From DASRHT01 sp035293765 (GTDB lineage: Bacteria > Chloroflexota > Ktedonobacteria > Ktedonobacterales > Ktedonobacteraceae), in the NCBI GenBank assembly GCA_035293765.1, contig DATGMF010000035.1:62001-126000 (forward strand): a stretch of DNA of 64,000 nt, in the 5' to 3' direction. How positions within the stretch are numbered: the stretch's first letter is position 1; each line of letters starts with the position of its first letter. The position numbers were made by a program, and so were the translations under genes. Of the stretch, positions 16,546-24,969 are shown piece after piece. The notes below the pieces were generated by a model. The model worked only from the letters and a program-made list of their open reading frames with translations, had not been told where the DNA came from and ran no database searches.

Positions 16546-17601
16546 TTAGAGTGCTCCTTTAACAAGTAGTTTTGTTGATAAGTGTTCGGAATAGAGGTGA
16601 GGCGAACAGGAACGACCGAGCTGGTCAGACTTGTAAGCAGCCTCAATGATTGCCATATGCGCCAGGTGTTCGTGAGCAGTAGGCGGCTGTCCTGAACGAA
16701 ACTGTTGAATTTGCAACGCGAAGCTTTCAAATTGGGCAATAGCAGAAGAAAGCCAGCGGCCATGCCGTTCGAGGTGCTCAATCTCCTGGCCCTGGCAGTC
16801 TAAGCGTTGGATGGATCCGCGCTTGATTTTGATAATGCCCTGAGTACCGTAAATGGTCAGACTCTCTTGCTTTTGCGGATAGACACGAGAAATGACAAAG
16901 GTCCCAATGGTTTTCTCCTCTTCAGAATAGCCTTCCAGATGATAATCGAACAGGAGGTGAGCTGTATCCTCAACATCATACCTCTGTCCGGGACGATTGC
17001 CGCGTGAGAGGCGCGCTGTCACAGAAGAGGGAGTGCCAAAATACCACACCAGCAGGTCAATAAAGTGGTATCCCATATCTATGAGAGCGCCACCGCCGGC
17101 ATCTGATTTGGTGGCGCGCCAACCCTGATCAAGGGAGGCAATGTTCATGGTGTAGTATCCCTCAATGGAAAAGATTTTGCCGATGTGCCGCTTGATCTGA
17201 TGATATGCCTGAAAGATAGGGTCAAATCGGCGCTGCATAGTTACTCCAATATATATATGATGCTTCTCGATAAGCTCTTGCAGGTGCCTTGCCTCATGCA
17301 TATTCATGGCAAACGGTTTTTCTTTGATAACATGAATACCTTGCGCGGCTACGAGCGAGATCGCACTCAGATAGGCGCTATGGGGCAAAGCCATCAAAGC
17401 CACATCTATTGTCTGGTGAGATAATAACTCCTCTACAGAGGAAAATCCGGGTACTGCGTATTGATGGGCAATCTGATCGAGCCTCTCGCGATTAATATCA
17501 ACCACCGCTGAAAGTTGATAGTGTTCACTCAGTGCTAAGATCGGTAGGTGATCTTCGGTAGCTTGCTTTCCCAAACCGATTACGGCAACCTTCAAGACCA
17601 T
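16546..17601 (-). CDS. Gfo/Idh/MocA-family oxidoreductase
   Basis: A 351-residue NAD(P)-dependent sugar or cyclitol dehydrogenase. The Rossmann domain starts K-V-A-V-I-G-L-G-K-Q-A, the E-K-P-F-A-M motif holds the catalytic Lys, and D-M-G-Y-H-F-I-D-L-L-V-W-Y-F-G is the usual catalytic Asp/His segment. It probably oxidises a secondary hydroxyl on a sugar phosphate, nucleotide sugar or inositol to a ketone. The one-base gap to the DegT aminotransferase implies coupled translation and consecutive reactions. The first glycine motif is G-x-G-x-Q rather than G-x-G-x-x-G, common in this family. Confidence 0.92.
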   Translation of the reverse strand: MVLKVAVIGLGKQATEDHLPILALSEHYQLSAVVDINRERLDQIAHQYAVPGFSSVEELLSHQTIDVALMALPHSAYLSAISLVAAQGIHVIKEKPFAMNMHEARHLQELIEKHHIYIGVTMQRRFDPIFQAYHQIKRHIGKIFSIEGYYTMNIASLDQGWRATKSDAGGGALIDMGYHFIDLLVWYFGTPSSVTARLSRGNRPGQRYDVEDTAHLLFDYHLEGYSEEEKTIGTFVISRVYPQKQESLTIYGTQGIIKIKRGSIQRLDCQGQEIEHLERHGRWLSSAIAQFESFALQIQQFRSGQPPTAHEHLAHMAIIEAAYKSDQLGRSCSPHLYSEHLSTKLLVKGAL

Positions 17602-17700
17602 CAGGATATCTTTCCTCTCTAATAAAAGGTCTACTAAGCCAAAAGTGCTACAGCGTTTGCTGTTGGATAAGATGTTTTCTCTGCGACACGAAGAAGTTTG

Positions 17701-19035
17701 TTAGAAAACATCTTCAGATTCCATGATGAAGCGAACAAGCCTTTTAGCTTTTTTATGGATTGTTGCCAGTTCAGCGGGATCATCTATCTCATGTACTAAG
17801 ATGTTCACTGCAAAAAATTCCTTATCCTGAACATCTATCAGGTCTCCTGGCTTACAAGAGCAGATGACCTCTTTGACGCCAGGCAATACCGTAACTTCTT
17901 CCAGGCCATCGATCTGTACAAGCCGTCCGCTTGCTGGCGGGAAAACTGTAAGCGTTGTTACCTGACCGTTCAAAGTGGGCGGTGTGGGGACTGGACGTGG
18001 CTGGCCCGTCTGGAGGGCAAGAATTTCATTGGTTAAATCAATGCCCCGCGCCTGTTGAACAGCCTGTACCAGAATCTGGCCTGCTGCTCGACCAGCATTA
18101 ATTTCGACCAGCATAGGCCCTCTGTCGGTGTCGATGATTTCGACATGGGCGCTGGCATGGGTTATATGAGTAGCTGTTAAGCAGCACTCAACGTAGCGCC
18201 AGATCTCCTCTTCTCGTTGTGTACTTAACCCGATAGGGGGCGTGGTGAAGCCGCATTCGAGAAACCCTTTTTCTTCGACGAGAAACTTATGAAACAGAGC
18301 AATGCGATGATACTGACCGTCACGAATAATGAATTCGGCGGAATACTCTGTGCCCTTCATGTACTGTTCTACTAAAAAGTTGGTGCGAGGGGAGAGGGTC
18401 ATGATCTCTCCCTGCGGGCCAGTGACCTGGATAGGCTGATCATAGTTCCCTGAGAATCCTCGATCTATTCTTTGTACCAGCTCCCGATAGGCTGTACGGA
18501 GGGCGGCTTTGTCCTCGACCTTACGTACAAGATGGCTAGCCATGCCATTCACCGGTTTGATAATCGCTGGAAAGCCAACGCTCTCCTCTACGCGGTCTGC
18601 CTCATTTTCTGAGCGCATCAGGTAGAAGCCTGGCGTGGGAATGCCTTGCTGAGCTAAGGCCAGTCTCGTGGCATATTTGTTGCGTGCAGTCTCTAAGCCT
18701 GGTAGGGATGGATGAGGTCGGTCGAGCAGTGCTGCTGCTCGGGCCACATATAACAGAATCGCATCAAAGCAGGAGAATAAACCTGCAATAGGCCGTTCTC
18801 TAGCACATTGAATAGCCGTTGCAACGAGTTTTTCTGGTTGATAGAGGGTCTCTAGCGCAACAAACTCAATCTCATCATAGATAGATCTCCACGCTTCTAT
18901 TTTGCTCTGCGGAGCTGGACCTGTTATGAGCAGAGGTATTCTCCCTGTGTCACGAATGGCCCGCCCATAGGGGGTTACTCCGCCCAGTCCCTGCGATGAC
19001 ACCACGATAACTACCTGTTGCCGGTCATCAGTCAT
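17701..19035 (-). CDS. ATP-grasp ligase
   Basis: A 444-residue ATP-grasp enzyme. The N-terminal domain starts V-V-I-V-V-S-S-Q-G-L-G-G-V-T-P-Y-G. ATP-grasp features are F-P-A-I-I-K-P-V-N-G-M-A-S, the hinge V-E-Q-Y-M-K-G-T-E-Y-S-A-E, and the metal-binding H-V-E-I-I-D ... L-V-E-I-N-A-G-R-A-A-G segment. The last 90 residues form the small domain common in BacD-like amino acid ligases (V-L-P-G-V-K-E-V). Such enzymes join a carboxylate to an amine or thiol through an acyl phosphate. The AGGAG site 6 bases before the ATG supports the start. It is the second ATP-grasp gene of the block, so two ligation steps are likely. Confidence 0.9.
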   Translation of the reverse strand: MTDDRQQVVIVVSSQGLGGVTPYGRAIRDTGRIPLLITGPAPQSKIEAWRSIYDEIEFVALETLYQPEKLVATAIQCARERPIAGLFSCFDAILLYVARAAALLDRPHPSLPGLETARNKYATRLALAQQGIPTPGFYLMRSENEADRVEESVGFPAIIKPVNGMASHLVRKVEDKAALRTAYRELVQRIDRGFSGNYDQPIQVTGPQGEIMTLSPRTNFLVEQYMKGTEYSAEFIIRDGQYHRIALFHKFLVEEKGFLECGFTTPPIGLSTQREEEIWRYVECCLTATHITHASAHVEIIDTDRGPMLVEINAGRAAGQILVQAVQQARGIDLTNEILALQTGQPRPVPTPPTLNGQVTTLTVFPPASGRLVQIDGLEEVTVLPGVKEVICSCKPGDLIDVQDKEFFAVNILVHEIDDPAELATIHKKAKRLVRFIMESEDVF

Positions 19036-19100
19036 TGTTATACTCCTGATCTCTTATAAAGTTACATATGCAAGTTTTATCCTGTCATTCATCCCACTTT

Positions 19101-19877
19101 TTAGTAGTCCTGAACGGCAGCTAGAAGTTGCTGTAGACGAGCATGAATTTTTGGGTCCTGCGAAGCGATCAAACGTGACATCCCCGGTATATATGCCTCT
19201 CCCTGAAAATCGGTCACGTTTCTCCCTGCTTCCTGGGCGATAAACATCCCTGCGAGTTGATCTTCTTGCTCTGAATCCATGCTGATTAAGGCGTCAAGGC
19301 GACCGTCGGCAAGCAGGCACCAATCGAGAGCAGGGGTCCAGTTGGTGAAAACGCGTCCAAAGCTTTTTTGAATGGCAGGTAGTACGCTGGTAGCAGCCTT
19401 AGGAGCGGCGTGGCCCTGAATGTAAGCCACAGTCGTATATGGTCGGGCAGGAGGCTGGCCGACAAGAGCAAACTCATTACGGTATGCGCCTTCGCCACGC
19501 TGGGCGTGCCAGAGGATGTCAGCGATTGGCTGATATACCACACCCAGTTCTACCGTATCTTTGTGCCGCAGTGCGATAGAGATGGCGAAATGTGGTATGC
19601 CTGTGACAAAATTATGGGTGCCATCTAATGGATCGATGACCCAGGTATATGCAGCGTCGGTGTGGCTACTCCCATATTCCTCTGAAATGACTCCTATTTT
19701 CGCGTCCGCTCTCGGCAAGATCGCCAGGATGGTTTCCTCGGCAGCGAGGTCAGCCTCCGTCAGGAAATCCGTTCCTGCCTTCTCTTGAATGGCAAGCTCC
19801 CGACTAAAGTAGTGACGTAAAATAGCTCCACCGGCGTATGCTGCCCGGCAAGCTATATGTAACATATCCTTCATCAT
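19101..19877 (-). CDS. Inositol monophosphatase family phosphatase
   Basis: A 258-residue Mg-dependent phosphatase. The metal sites are visible: G-T-D-F-L-T-E-A-D, G-V-I-S-E-E-Y-G, and V-I-D-P-L-D-G-T-H-N-F. The C-terminal motif normally W-D-x-A-A-G reads E-D-Q-L-A-G-M-F-I-A-Q-E-A-G, keeping the metal-binding Asp. Candidate substrates are inositol 1-phosphate, an aminosugar phosphate or histidinol phosphate. Next to a Gfo/Idh dehydrogenase and a DegT aminotransferase, it could release the phosphate in an aminosugar or aminocyclitol route. The start may be the ATG at 19877 or one of the next two in-frame ATGs; a GGAGGG lies immediately upstream. Confidence 0.9.
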   Translation of the reverse strand: MMKDMLHIACRAAYAGGAILRHYFSRELAIQEKAGTDFLTEADLAAEETILAILPRADAKIGVISEEYGSSHTDAAYTWVIDPLDGTHNFVTGIPHFAISIALRHKDTVELGVVYQPIADILWHAQRGEGAYRNEFALVGQPPARPYTTVAYIQGHAAPKAATSVLPAIQKSFGRVFTNWTPALDWCLLADGRLDALISMDSEQEDQLAGMFIAQEAGRNVTDFQGEAYIPGMSRLIASQDPKIHARLQQLLAAVQDY

Positions 19878-19932
19878 ACCCTCCGATGTTTCATTTCTAT
19901 CTAAAGATCTATGGAGGTTTTTCTAGGCTCCC

Positions 19933-21144
19933 CTACGGGCTCCCGAAAGAATTTTCAGAGGTGTCGAACGCTGGGAAAAACGTATCTATATCTACCGTGC
20001 CTGCGTCCAGGCCGAAAAAGCGATCCATCTGAGCCTGGTCGTCTTGAAGAGAGCGCAGAAACTGTGCTATGGGACCTTGTGGGACTTGAAGTTGTGCCAT
20101 TGCGACTGCTCTTCTGTAGATGGGCATGATGCGTTTATCGCGCCTGCGCTGATGCTGACGCAAAGACTCTTCCAGGCTCTCTTCGCCTGTCAGGCCACGC
20201 CAGACCGCTTCAGCTACCGATGCAGCGTCATGGAAGGCGTCGCTAATGCCCTGAGCTGTCACCGAATCTTTATGGCAGCTTGCATCCCCAACCAGAATCC
20301 AGCCCTTGCCCCAGGGCTGCCGCAAAAAGTTAGGCTGATACGCCGTCCCACGGAAACGCTCAACTCTCTCGCCTGAAAGAACCATATCCGCAACTCTGGG
20401 GATAGCCTGGAGAGATAGCATAAAGTTTTTCTCTATATTTTCTCGAAAGCATGTAAATTCATGTAAGCGTCGCTGGACCACAACGATCACCAGGTTGTCA
20501 TTTGTTGGGACCATTGCCATTGCGCAGCCATCGCGTACAAAGAGCTCGGCGTGTGATAGGGATATTCCTTGCCAATAAGAATAGTAGGAAAAAGTCAGGC
20601 TGGGGATGGCATGATACATCGCGCTGCCAACGAGGCGAGCGATGCGCGAGTTCATGCCATCAGCGCCGATAATGAGCCTTGCGCGTTCGGATATTTGTCC
20701 CCCCGTTGCTGTTCGCCCTCGTATGCCTACTATCTGGTCATGCTCCTGCAATAGTTCCAGTACTGTCGCGCCCTCAAGCCATTCGACACCCGCGCGAATG
20801 GCCTCCTCTAAAAGAATCAGGTCCAGTACAATGCGGCGGCAGCAGAGCGTCTCACTGATCGTCTCTGCCGGTGGAGGGCTTCCTGCGAGCATAAAAGAGC
20901 CAAAATCGAGCGACACTCTCCGAAACGGAGGACAGCCACTGGCTCGCACGCGCTCAAGAAGTCCCCAGCGTTCAAGGTAAGCTAGCCCGGATAGCTGTAG
21001 CGTATGCGTGGAAAGAGTATCGCTGGGAAAGTGAGCCCGGTCTAATAATAGGACTCGCAGCCCGCGACGTGCTAGCAAGAGGGCTGTTGTGGAGCCAGCA
21101 CACCGAGAGCCGACAACGATAACATCATAATAGCGGTTACGCAT
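19933..21144 (-). CDS. FAD-dependent oxidoreductase (geranylgeranyl reductase / halogenase-like fold)
   Basis: About 403 residues from the ATG at 21144, preferred because AGAGG precedes it; an ATG at 21177 overlaps the upstream stop. The FAD-binding start is Y-D-V-I-V-V-G-S-R-C-A-G-S-T-T-A-L-L-L-A-R-R-G, with G-A-D-G-M-N-S-R in the middle and I-L-V-G-D-A-S-C-H-K-D-S later. These features place it among PHBH-fold flavoproteins. The K-x-W-x-x-I-P loop of tryptophan halogenases is not seen, so a monooxygenase or reductase role is more likely. It probably tailors the product of the cluster. The extra Cys in the glycine motif is usual in the G-A-R-C-A-G subgroup. Confidence 0.88.
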   Translation of the reverse strand: MRNRYYDVIVVGSRCAGSTTALLLARRGLRVLLLDRAHFPSDTLSTHTLQLSGLAYLERWGLLERVRASGCPPFRRVSLDFGSFMLAGSPPPAETISETLCCRRIVLDLILLEEAIRAGVEWLEGATVLELLQEHDQIVGIRGRTATGGQISERARLIIGADGMNSRIARLVGSAMYHAIPSLTFSYYSYWQGISLSHAELFVRDGCAMAMVPTNDNLVIVVVQRRLHEFTCFRENIEKNFMLSLQAIPRVADMVLSGERVERFRGTAYQPNFLRQPWGKGWILVGDASCHKDSVTAQGISDAFHDAASVAEAVWRGLTGEESLEESLRQHQRRRDKRIMPIYRRAVAMAQLQVPQGPIAQFLRSLQDDQAQMDRFFGLDAGTVDIDTFFPAFDTSENSFGSP

Positions 21145-21173
21145 ATGTTCGACCTCTTTAAGTAATTCCCGCT

Positions 21174-21812
21174 TCATAGAGAATCTTTGCTATATTCGCC
21201 AATGACCTGCCTGGCATGGGCGAATCTTTCTGCTATCGAGCCGCGCAGTGTCACATAGGGAAGTTGAAATTCCTGTAATAATTCGAGTGTTTTGACATCC
21301 AATGCCTGTTGAAACTGTAGATCTTGTTCACGAACGCCATCACCCTCCAGAGGGAACTCAATAGGGATATAGAAAAAGAAAGAGTAGTGTTTCCCCAGGA
21401 TACATGCCGTCGCGTTGCCCAGAGTATTCACAAGCAGCTCATCTTGCTTATTCTGCGTTCGTTGAACGAGCAAACTGCTATGCGTGACAACGTCAAAGAG
21501 CGTTCTATCCGCAATATAGCTCTGCAATCGATGCTCAAGATCGAACTGGGCAAACCACATAGCCGCCTGAGCTAACAATGTGGTTGCCAATCCAAGTGTA
21601 AAGCCCAACGATTGAACTGTACGGGCCACCTCCTCGATCAATGGCAAGTTCAATTCTTGCGCGAGGGCTCTGGCTAAAGTACTTTTGCCCACTCCCTGAG
21701 CTCCTGTAATGCCGACACGTATGCCTGGTTGAATGGTATCGGGCGGTTGTCGCATCTGGCTCCAGTTCGTTCTGTTAAAAGGAGAGTTAGCTTCGTCCTG
21801 TAGAAGGTGCAT
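21174..21812 (-). CDS. NadR-like AAA ATPase / nucleotide or small-molecule kinase
   Basis: A 212-residue P-loop protein with G-I-T-G-A-Q-G-V-G-K-S-T-L-A-R and then L-I-E-E-V-A-R-T-V, the signature of the NadR/TTD14-like AAA_28 family. These bind or phosphorylate nucleoside-like compounds. Its ATG overlaps the stop of the 602-residue gene (TGATG), and its own stop overlaps a possible start of the flavoprotein (ATGA), so the genes are translationally linked. It may phosphorylate a pathway intermediate or a resistance target; the substrate is unknown. Confidence 0.82.
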   Translation of the reverse strand: MHLLQDEANSPFNRTNWSQMRQPPDTIQPGIRVGITGAQGVGKSTLARALAQELNLPLIEEVARTVQSLGFTLGLATTLLAQAAMWFAQFDLEHRLQSYIADRTLFDVVTHSSLLVQRTQNKQDELLVNTLGNATACILGKHYSFFFYIPIEFPLEGDGVREQDLQFQQALDVKTLELLQEFQLPYVTLRGSIAERFAHARQVIGEYSKDSL

Positions 21813-23620
21813 CAATCTTTTCCTTGCAACATGCGACCGGTAGAAACGGCCTCCACAAGCTGAGCGGAAGCGTTCCTATCCTGGGCACTACGAGCTTGTA
21901 TAAACATAGGACAAACAACATGGACTAACTTTCCAGCTTGAAGACTATAGATTTTTAGGTAATACCAATGGGGCTGCACGGATGGGGGGATCGGTAATAT
22001 GAACGAGACAGGATTGCCTTCCGCAAAACCGCATTCCAGGCTTGTTGAGAAACCAAATTTGCTTCCTGAATGAATGCTGGCTCCCAGCCAGCCGTAGGCC
22101 CCAGCAATGCTTCCCTGGACCTGTTCATCTGAGATATGCCATGTAACTTGAGGAAGAGAGACGTGCTCATCCCCAGGATAGTCAGCAACAACGCCGCAGC
22201 GGGGGCAGTGTTGTGCGATCCGGCAAAAAAGGAAAGGTGATGCGAAACGCACCAGATAACTTTTTTGCTGACACATCGGACAGATCTCTTCCTGAATATG
22301 CGTCGTTGTGCATTTGGTGCGGTAGGCATCAAGCAATTGAAAGCCGTGGAAGGTGCGCTCCAGAATATGGCGTAACATCAGGCTCTCTAGCTGTTGCATG
22401 GCCTGTTGCAAGCGTCTGAGTCGATCATGCAATTGTTTGGCCGCCCTTCCGCCCTCAACAAATGCCGCCTCTGCTACTAGATTGCTTGCGCCCTGTAATA
22501 GCGTGCGGATCTGTGCAAACTGGCCGGCTACAACATGCAGCGAAAAGCCGAAAAATTCTAGCTGCTCGTATCGTCTACAGGTTAACATGGCCTCTTGCAG
22601 AGCAGCCAGTTGCTCGTCAATGGGCGGCAGCGTGGCTGTCGTTGGCTTTGGAGTTGACTCTACTCTCATCCCCACCTCAATCGGCCCGATCCGTTCGGGC
22701 GTTCGCTGGAGTTCGGGAACTAGAATGGGATATCTATGGCGAGGATCTCCCCAGAGCGCAAAGGCCGGAATTTTGATACCACAACTAACATGGTGGTCAT
22801 TCAAATGTCTGACCATCTCTCCAATCGTTTTTCGACCCATGTGCGCATGGAGGAAAAGCAGCTCCTCACGGAAGCCAGCCTTAATCATCGGGCTACCAAT
22901 CACATTGACGCAGCCGCTCTCGACAAGCCGATATACCATACTGCTCTGAGCGGCAAAAACATCTGAGCCTAGCTTAAAAGTAGTGCAGCCATTCAGTACC
23001 ACGACGTCAGCCTGCAACCTGCCGATATCTACAGGCGTCGAATCCGAGCGATAACACCTTCCAGTCGTGTAGCAGGCTGGCAAACGGTCATTTTGATGCT
23101 CCATTGGGACTCTGCCTGCATATTTGCTACACAGGAAACTATCGATGGTATACATGTGATTTTCGCGCGCGTGGGCTAAAAGAGAGATCAATGTTGGTCG
23201 CTCTCCATCCTCCTGCCAGGCGAGGAGCGCGCTGCCCTTTGCCGCCGATCCAGAAGCGTACCAGAAATCGGGCTCCTCAATAGAGATCGTGCGCTCATCG
23301 CAATAATTGAGAATGGCGTGTCGCGGGGCCTCAGGAATCTGTGGGGCGCGCGGAAGCAACAGGGAGAGTTTGGTAGGATGGGAAAAAAAGCCCAGCATAG
23401 TTCCCGTCGTCTGTGCGGCCAGGAGCATATCTACTACCGTATGGCTATGTAATCGTGAGCCAGAGGCGACGATCATTGCATATGCATTTTTTTCGAGATA
23501 GTGTTCTATTGGCTTTCCGGGAGCGAGAATAGCGACAGTTGCTTTTTCCACCATCTGCGACACTTCCAGCGCTTCCCGATCATCAGGAAAAGCAAGACAC
23601 AATAGTTCCTGTTCCAGCAT
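21812..23620 (-). CDS. Unclassified 602-residue protein with caspase-like (CHAT/C25-type) core and zinc ribbon
   Basis: No family is securely recognised. Residues about 145-305 resemble a caspase-fold protease such as CHAT or gingipain: L-I-S-L-L-A-H-A-R-E-N-H could hold the His, V-V-V-L-N-G-C-T-T-F the Cys, then C-V-N-V-I-G-S-P and a closing L-W-G-D-P-R-H-R like the L-x-G-D-P of those families. A helical stretch follows (about 335-440). A zinc ribbon C-P-M-C ... C-P-R-C-G lies near 450-485, and a beta-rich C-terminus ends the protein. It is in the middle of the biosynthetic block and overlaps the kinase-like gene by one base. A processing, scaffolding or peptide-activating role is possible. 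The catalytic assignment is inference. Confidence 0.7.
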   Translation of the reverse strand: MLEQELLCLAFPDDREALEVSQMVEKATVAILAPGKPIEHYLEKNAYAMIVASGSRLHSHTVVDMLLAAQTTGTMLGFFSHPTKLSLLLPRAPQIPEAPRHAILNYCDERTISIEEPDFWYASGSAAKGSALLAWQEDGERPTLISLLAHARENHMYTIDSFLCSKYAGRVPMEHQNDRLPACYTTGRCYRSDSTPVDIGRLQADVVVLNGCTTFKLGSDVFAAQSSMVYRLVESGCVNVIGSPMIKAGFREELLFLHAHMGRKTIGEMVRHLNDHHVSCGIKIPAFALWGDPRHRYPILVPELQRTPERIGPIEVGMRVESTPKPTTATLPPIDEQLAALQEAMLTCRRYEQLEFFGFSLHVVAGQFAQIRTLLQGASNLVAEAAFVEGGRAAKQLHDRLRRLQQAMQQLESLMLRHILERTFHGFQLLDAYRTKCTTTHIQEEICPMCQQKSYLVRFASPFLFCRIAQHCPRCGVVADYPGDEHVSLPQVTWHISDEQVQGSIAGAYGWLGASIHSGSKFGFSTSLECGFAEGNPVSFILPIPPSVQPHWYYLKIYSLQAGKLVHVVCPMFIQARSAQDRNASAQLVEAVSTGRMLQGKD

Positions 23621-23697
23621 AAACCGTTATCATACCTCCTTGTGCAGGCATTGGGGCTTTCATGTAAGCGACCTTCTCCGCCTACCTATCAATGGGG

Positions 23698-24969
23698 CTA
23701 GCTCTTATCAGATGTCCCGAATAATGTGTATCCTAATAGGTGGCGGCTACTCAAGAGCAGCGTTGCAAGACTGAATGTGATACATATCCCGGCGACGGTG
23801 AACAGTCCTTTTTCCAAAGAAAGATTCTGCATAAACGATACAACCGGTACAACCGCAGAGGTTAGGATCGAAAGTAGTAAGTAACGGACTCCGGCTATTC
23901 TGCCTTGAATTGACCTATCTGTACGATGTTGTAAACCACTGGTAAATGCCGTGATGGAAAATGTGTTGCAACAGCCAATCAAGAACATAAACAGTATGGC
24001 AATATAGGATATATGGATCAAGGAAAGTGAAAGAAACAATATACTTTGACCGGTTAAACCGAACACGGTGGTAGTGCGTGTGCCCAGCTTGCTGATTACT
24101 TGCGCTGTGATCAGTCCAGCTAGAATTGATCCTGCCGCGAAGCCGCCATCAAGAGCCGAGAGCCAGTAGGTGTTGCCTGAATACCACACAGCAACGATAG
24201 GCACCAGCAGGAGATTAACGCATGAAACAGCGATATAGTCTGCACAGCAGAGGACAACATGGCAGCTTAATGCCAGATTTGATCGCAGTAACTGTAGTAT
24301 TTCTTTCCAGTCATGAAGGAAGCCCTCTATGCCTTTACTCTGAGACGCCTTCCGTTCTTGATCAATCATAGGAATGCTTGCCATCCAGATTGCCAGCCCT
24401 GAGAGCAGATATGACACGCCGTCAAGGCCCAACGCAAAGCCGCTGCCAAAGCGTTGAAGAATGATGCCAACCAGCGCAACGCCCATAAGCTGTCCAGATT
24501 GGAGCAGGCTTCCGCAGTAAGCATTGTATTTCACGAGTGCAGGGCCAGGCGCTACCAAAGGGCCAACAACAAATGTGGCAGAGCGATAAAAAGGACGAAG
24601 AGCATTGATCAGGATGATGGAGCCGAAAACACACCAGTAGACATACGGCGTGTTGAGCATAAGACTGGCAGCGCAAACTCCCACGCCCCGCAGCAGGTCA
24701 CAGTATACGGCCACCTTCTTGGGATCTCCCCGATCTACAATAGAGCCGGCAAAAACTTGTACAAGAAAGGTAACGACATACTGTAGAATGATAGAGGCTC
24801 CAAAGGCCGCGGCTGATCCTGTCTTCACATACAGTAACATGCTGACGGTCAATGTGTTCATGCCGTTGCCAATGTTACTAACCAGTACAGAAGCAAGAAT
24901 CCAGCGCGCCGGCAGGGGAATTCGCTGACTTGCAGGAATTCCGCGCATTTTTCGAGTTAACCACAACAT
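23698..24969 (-). CDS. MFS transporter, probable exporter
   Basis: A 423-residue protein with about 12 hydrophobic segments and the MFS loop G-S-I-V-D-R-G-D-P-K-K-V between helices 2 and 3. It resembles the MFS_3/enterobactin-exporter-like group common in natural-product clusters (compare BacE). It overlaps the ATP-grasp gene before it by 13 bases, so both are made together. It probably exports the product and gives self-protection. A substrate-binding protein or ABC component is not present. Confidence 0.9.
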   Translation of the reverse strand: MLWLTRKMRGIPASQRIPLPARWILASVLVSNIGNGMNTLTVSMLLYVKTGSAAAFGASIILQYVVTFLVQVFAGSIVDRGDPKKVAVYCDLLRGVGVCAASLMLNTPYVYWCVFGSIILINALRPFYRSATFVVGPLVAPGPALVKYNAYCGSLLQSGQLMGVALVGIILQRFGSGFALGLDGVSYLLSGLAIWMASIPMIDQERKASQSKGIEGFLHDWKEILQLLRSNLALSCHVVLCCADYIAVSCVNLLLVPIVAVWYSGNTYWLSALDGGFAAGSILAGLITAQVISKLGTRTTTVFGLTGQSILFLSLSLIHISYIAILFMFLIGCCNTFSITAFTSGLQHRTDRSIQGRIAGVRYLLLSILTSAVVPVVSFMQNLSLEKGLFTVAGICITFSLATLLLSSRHLLGYTLFGTSDKS

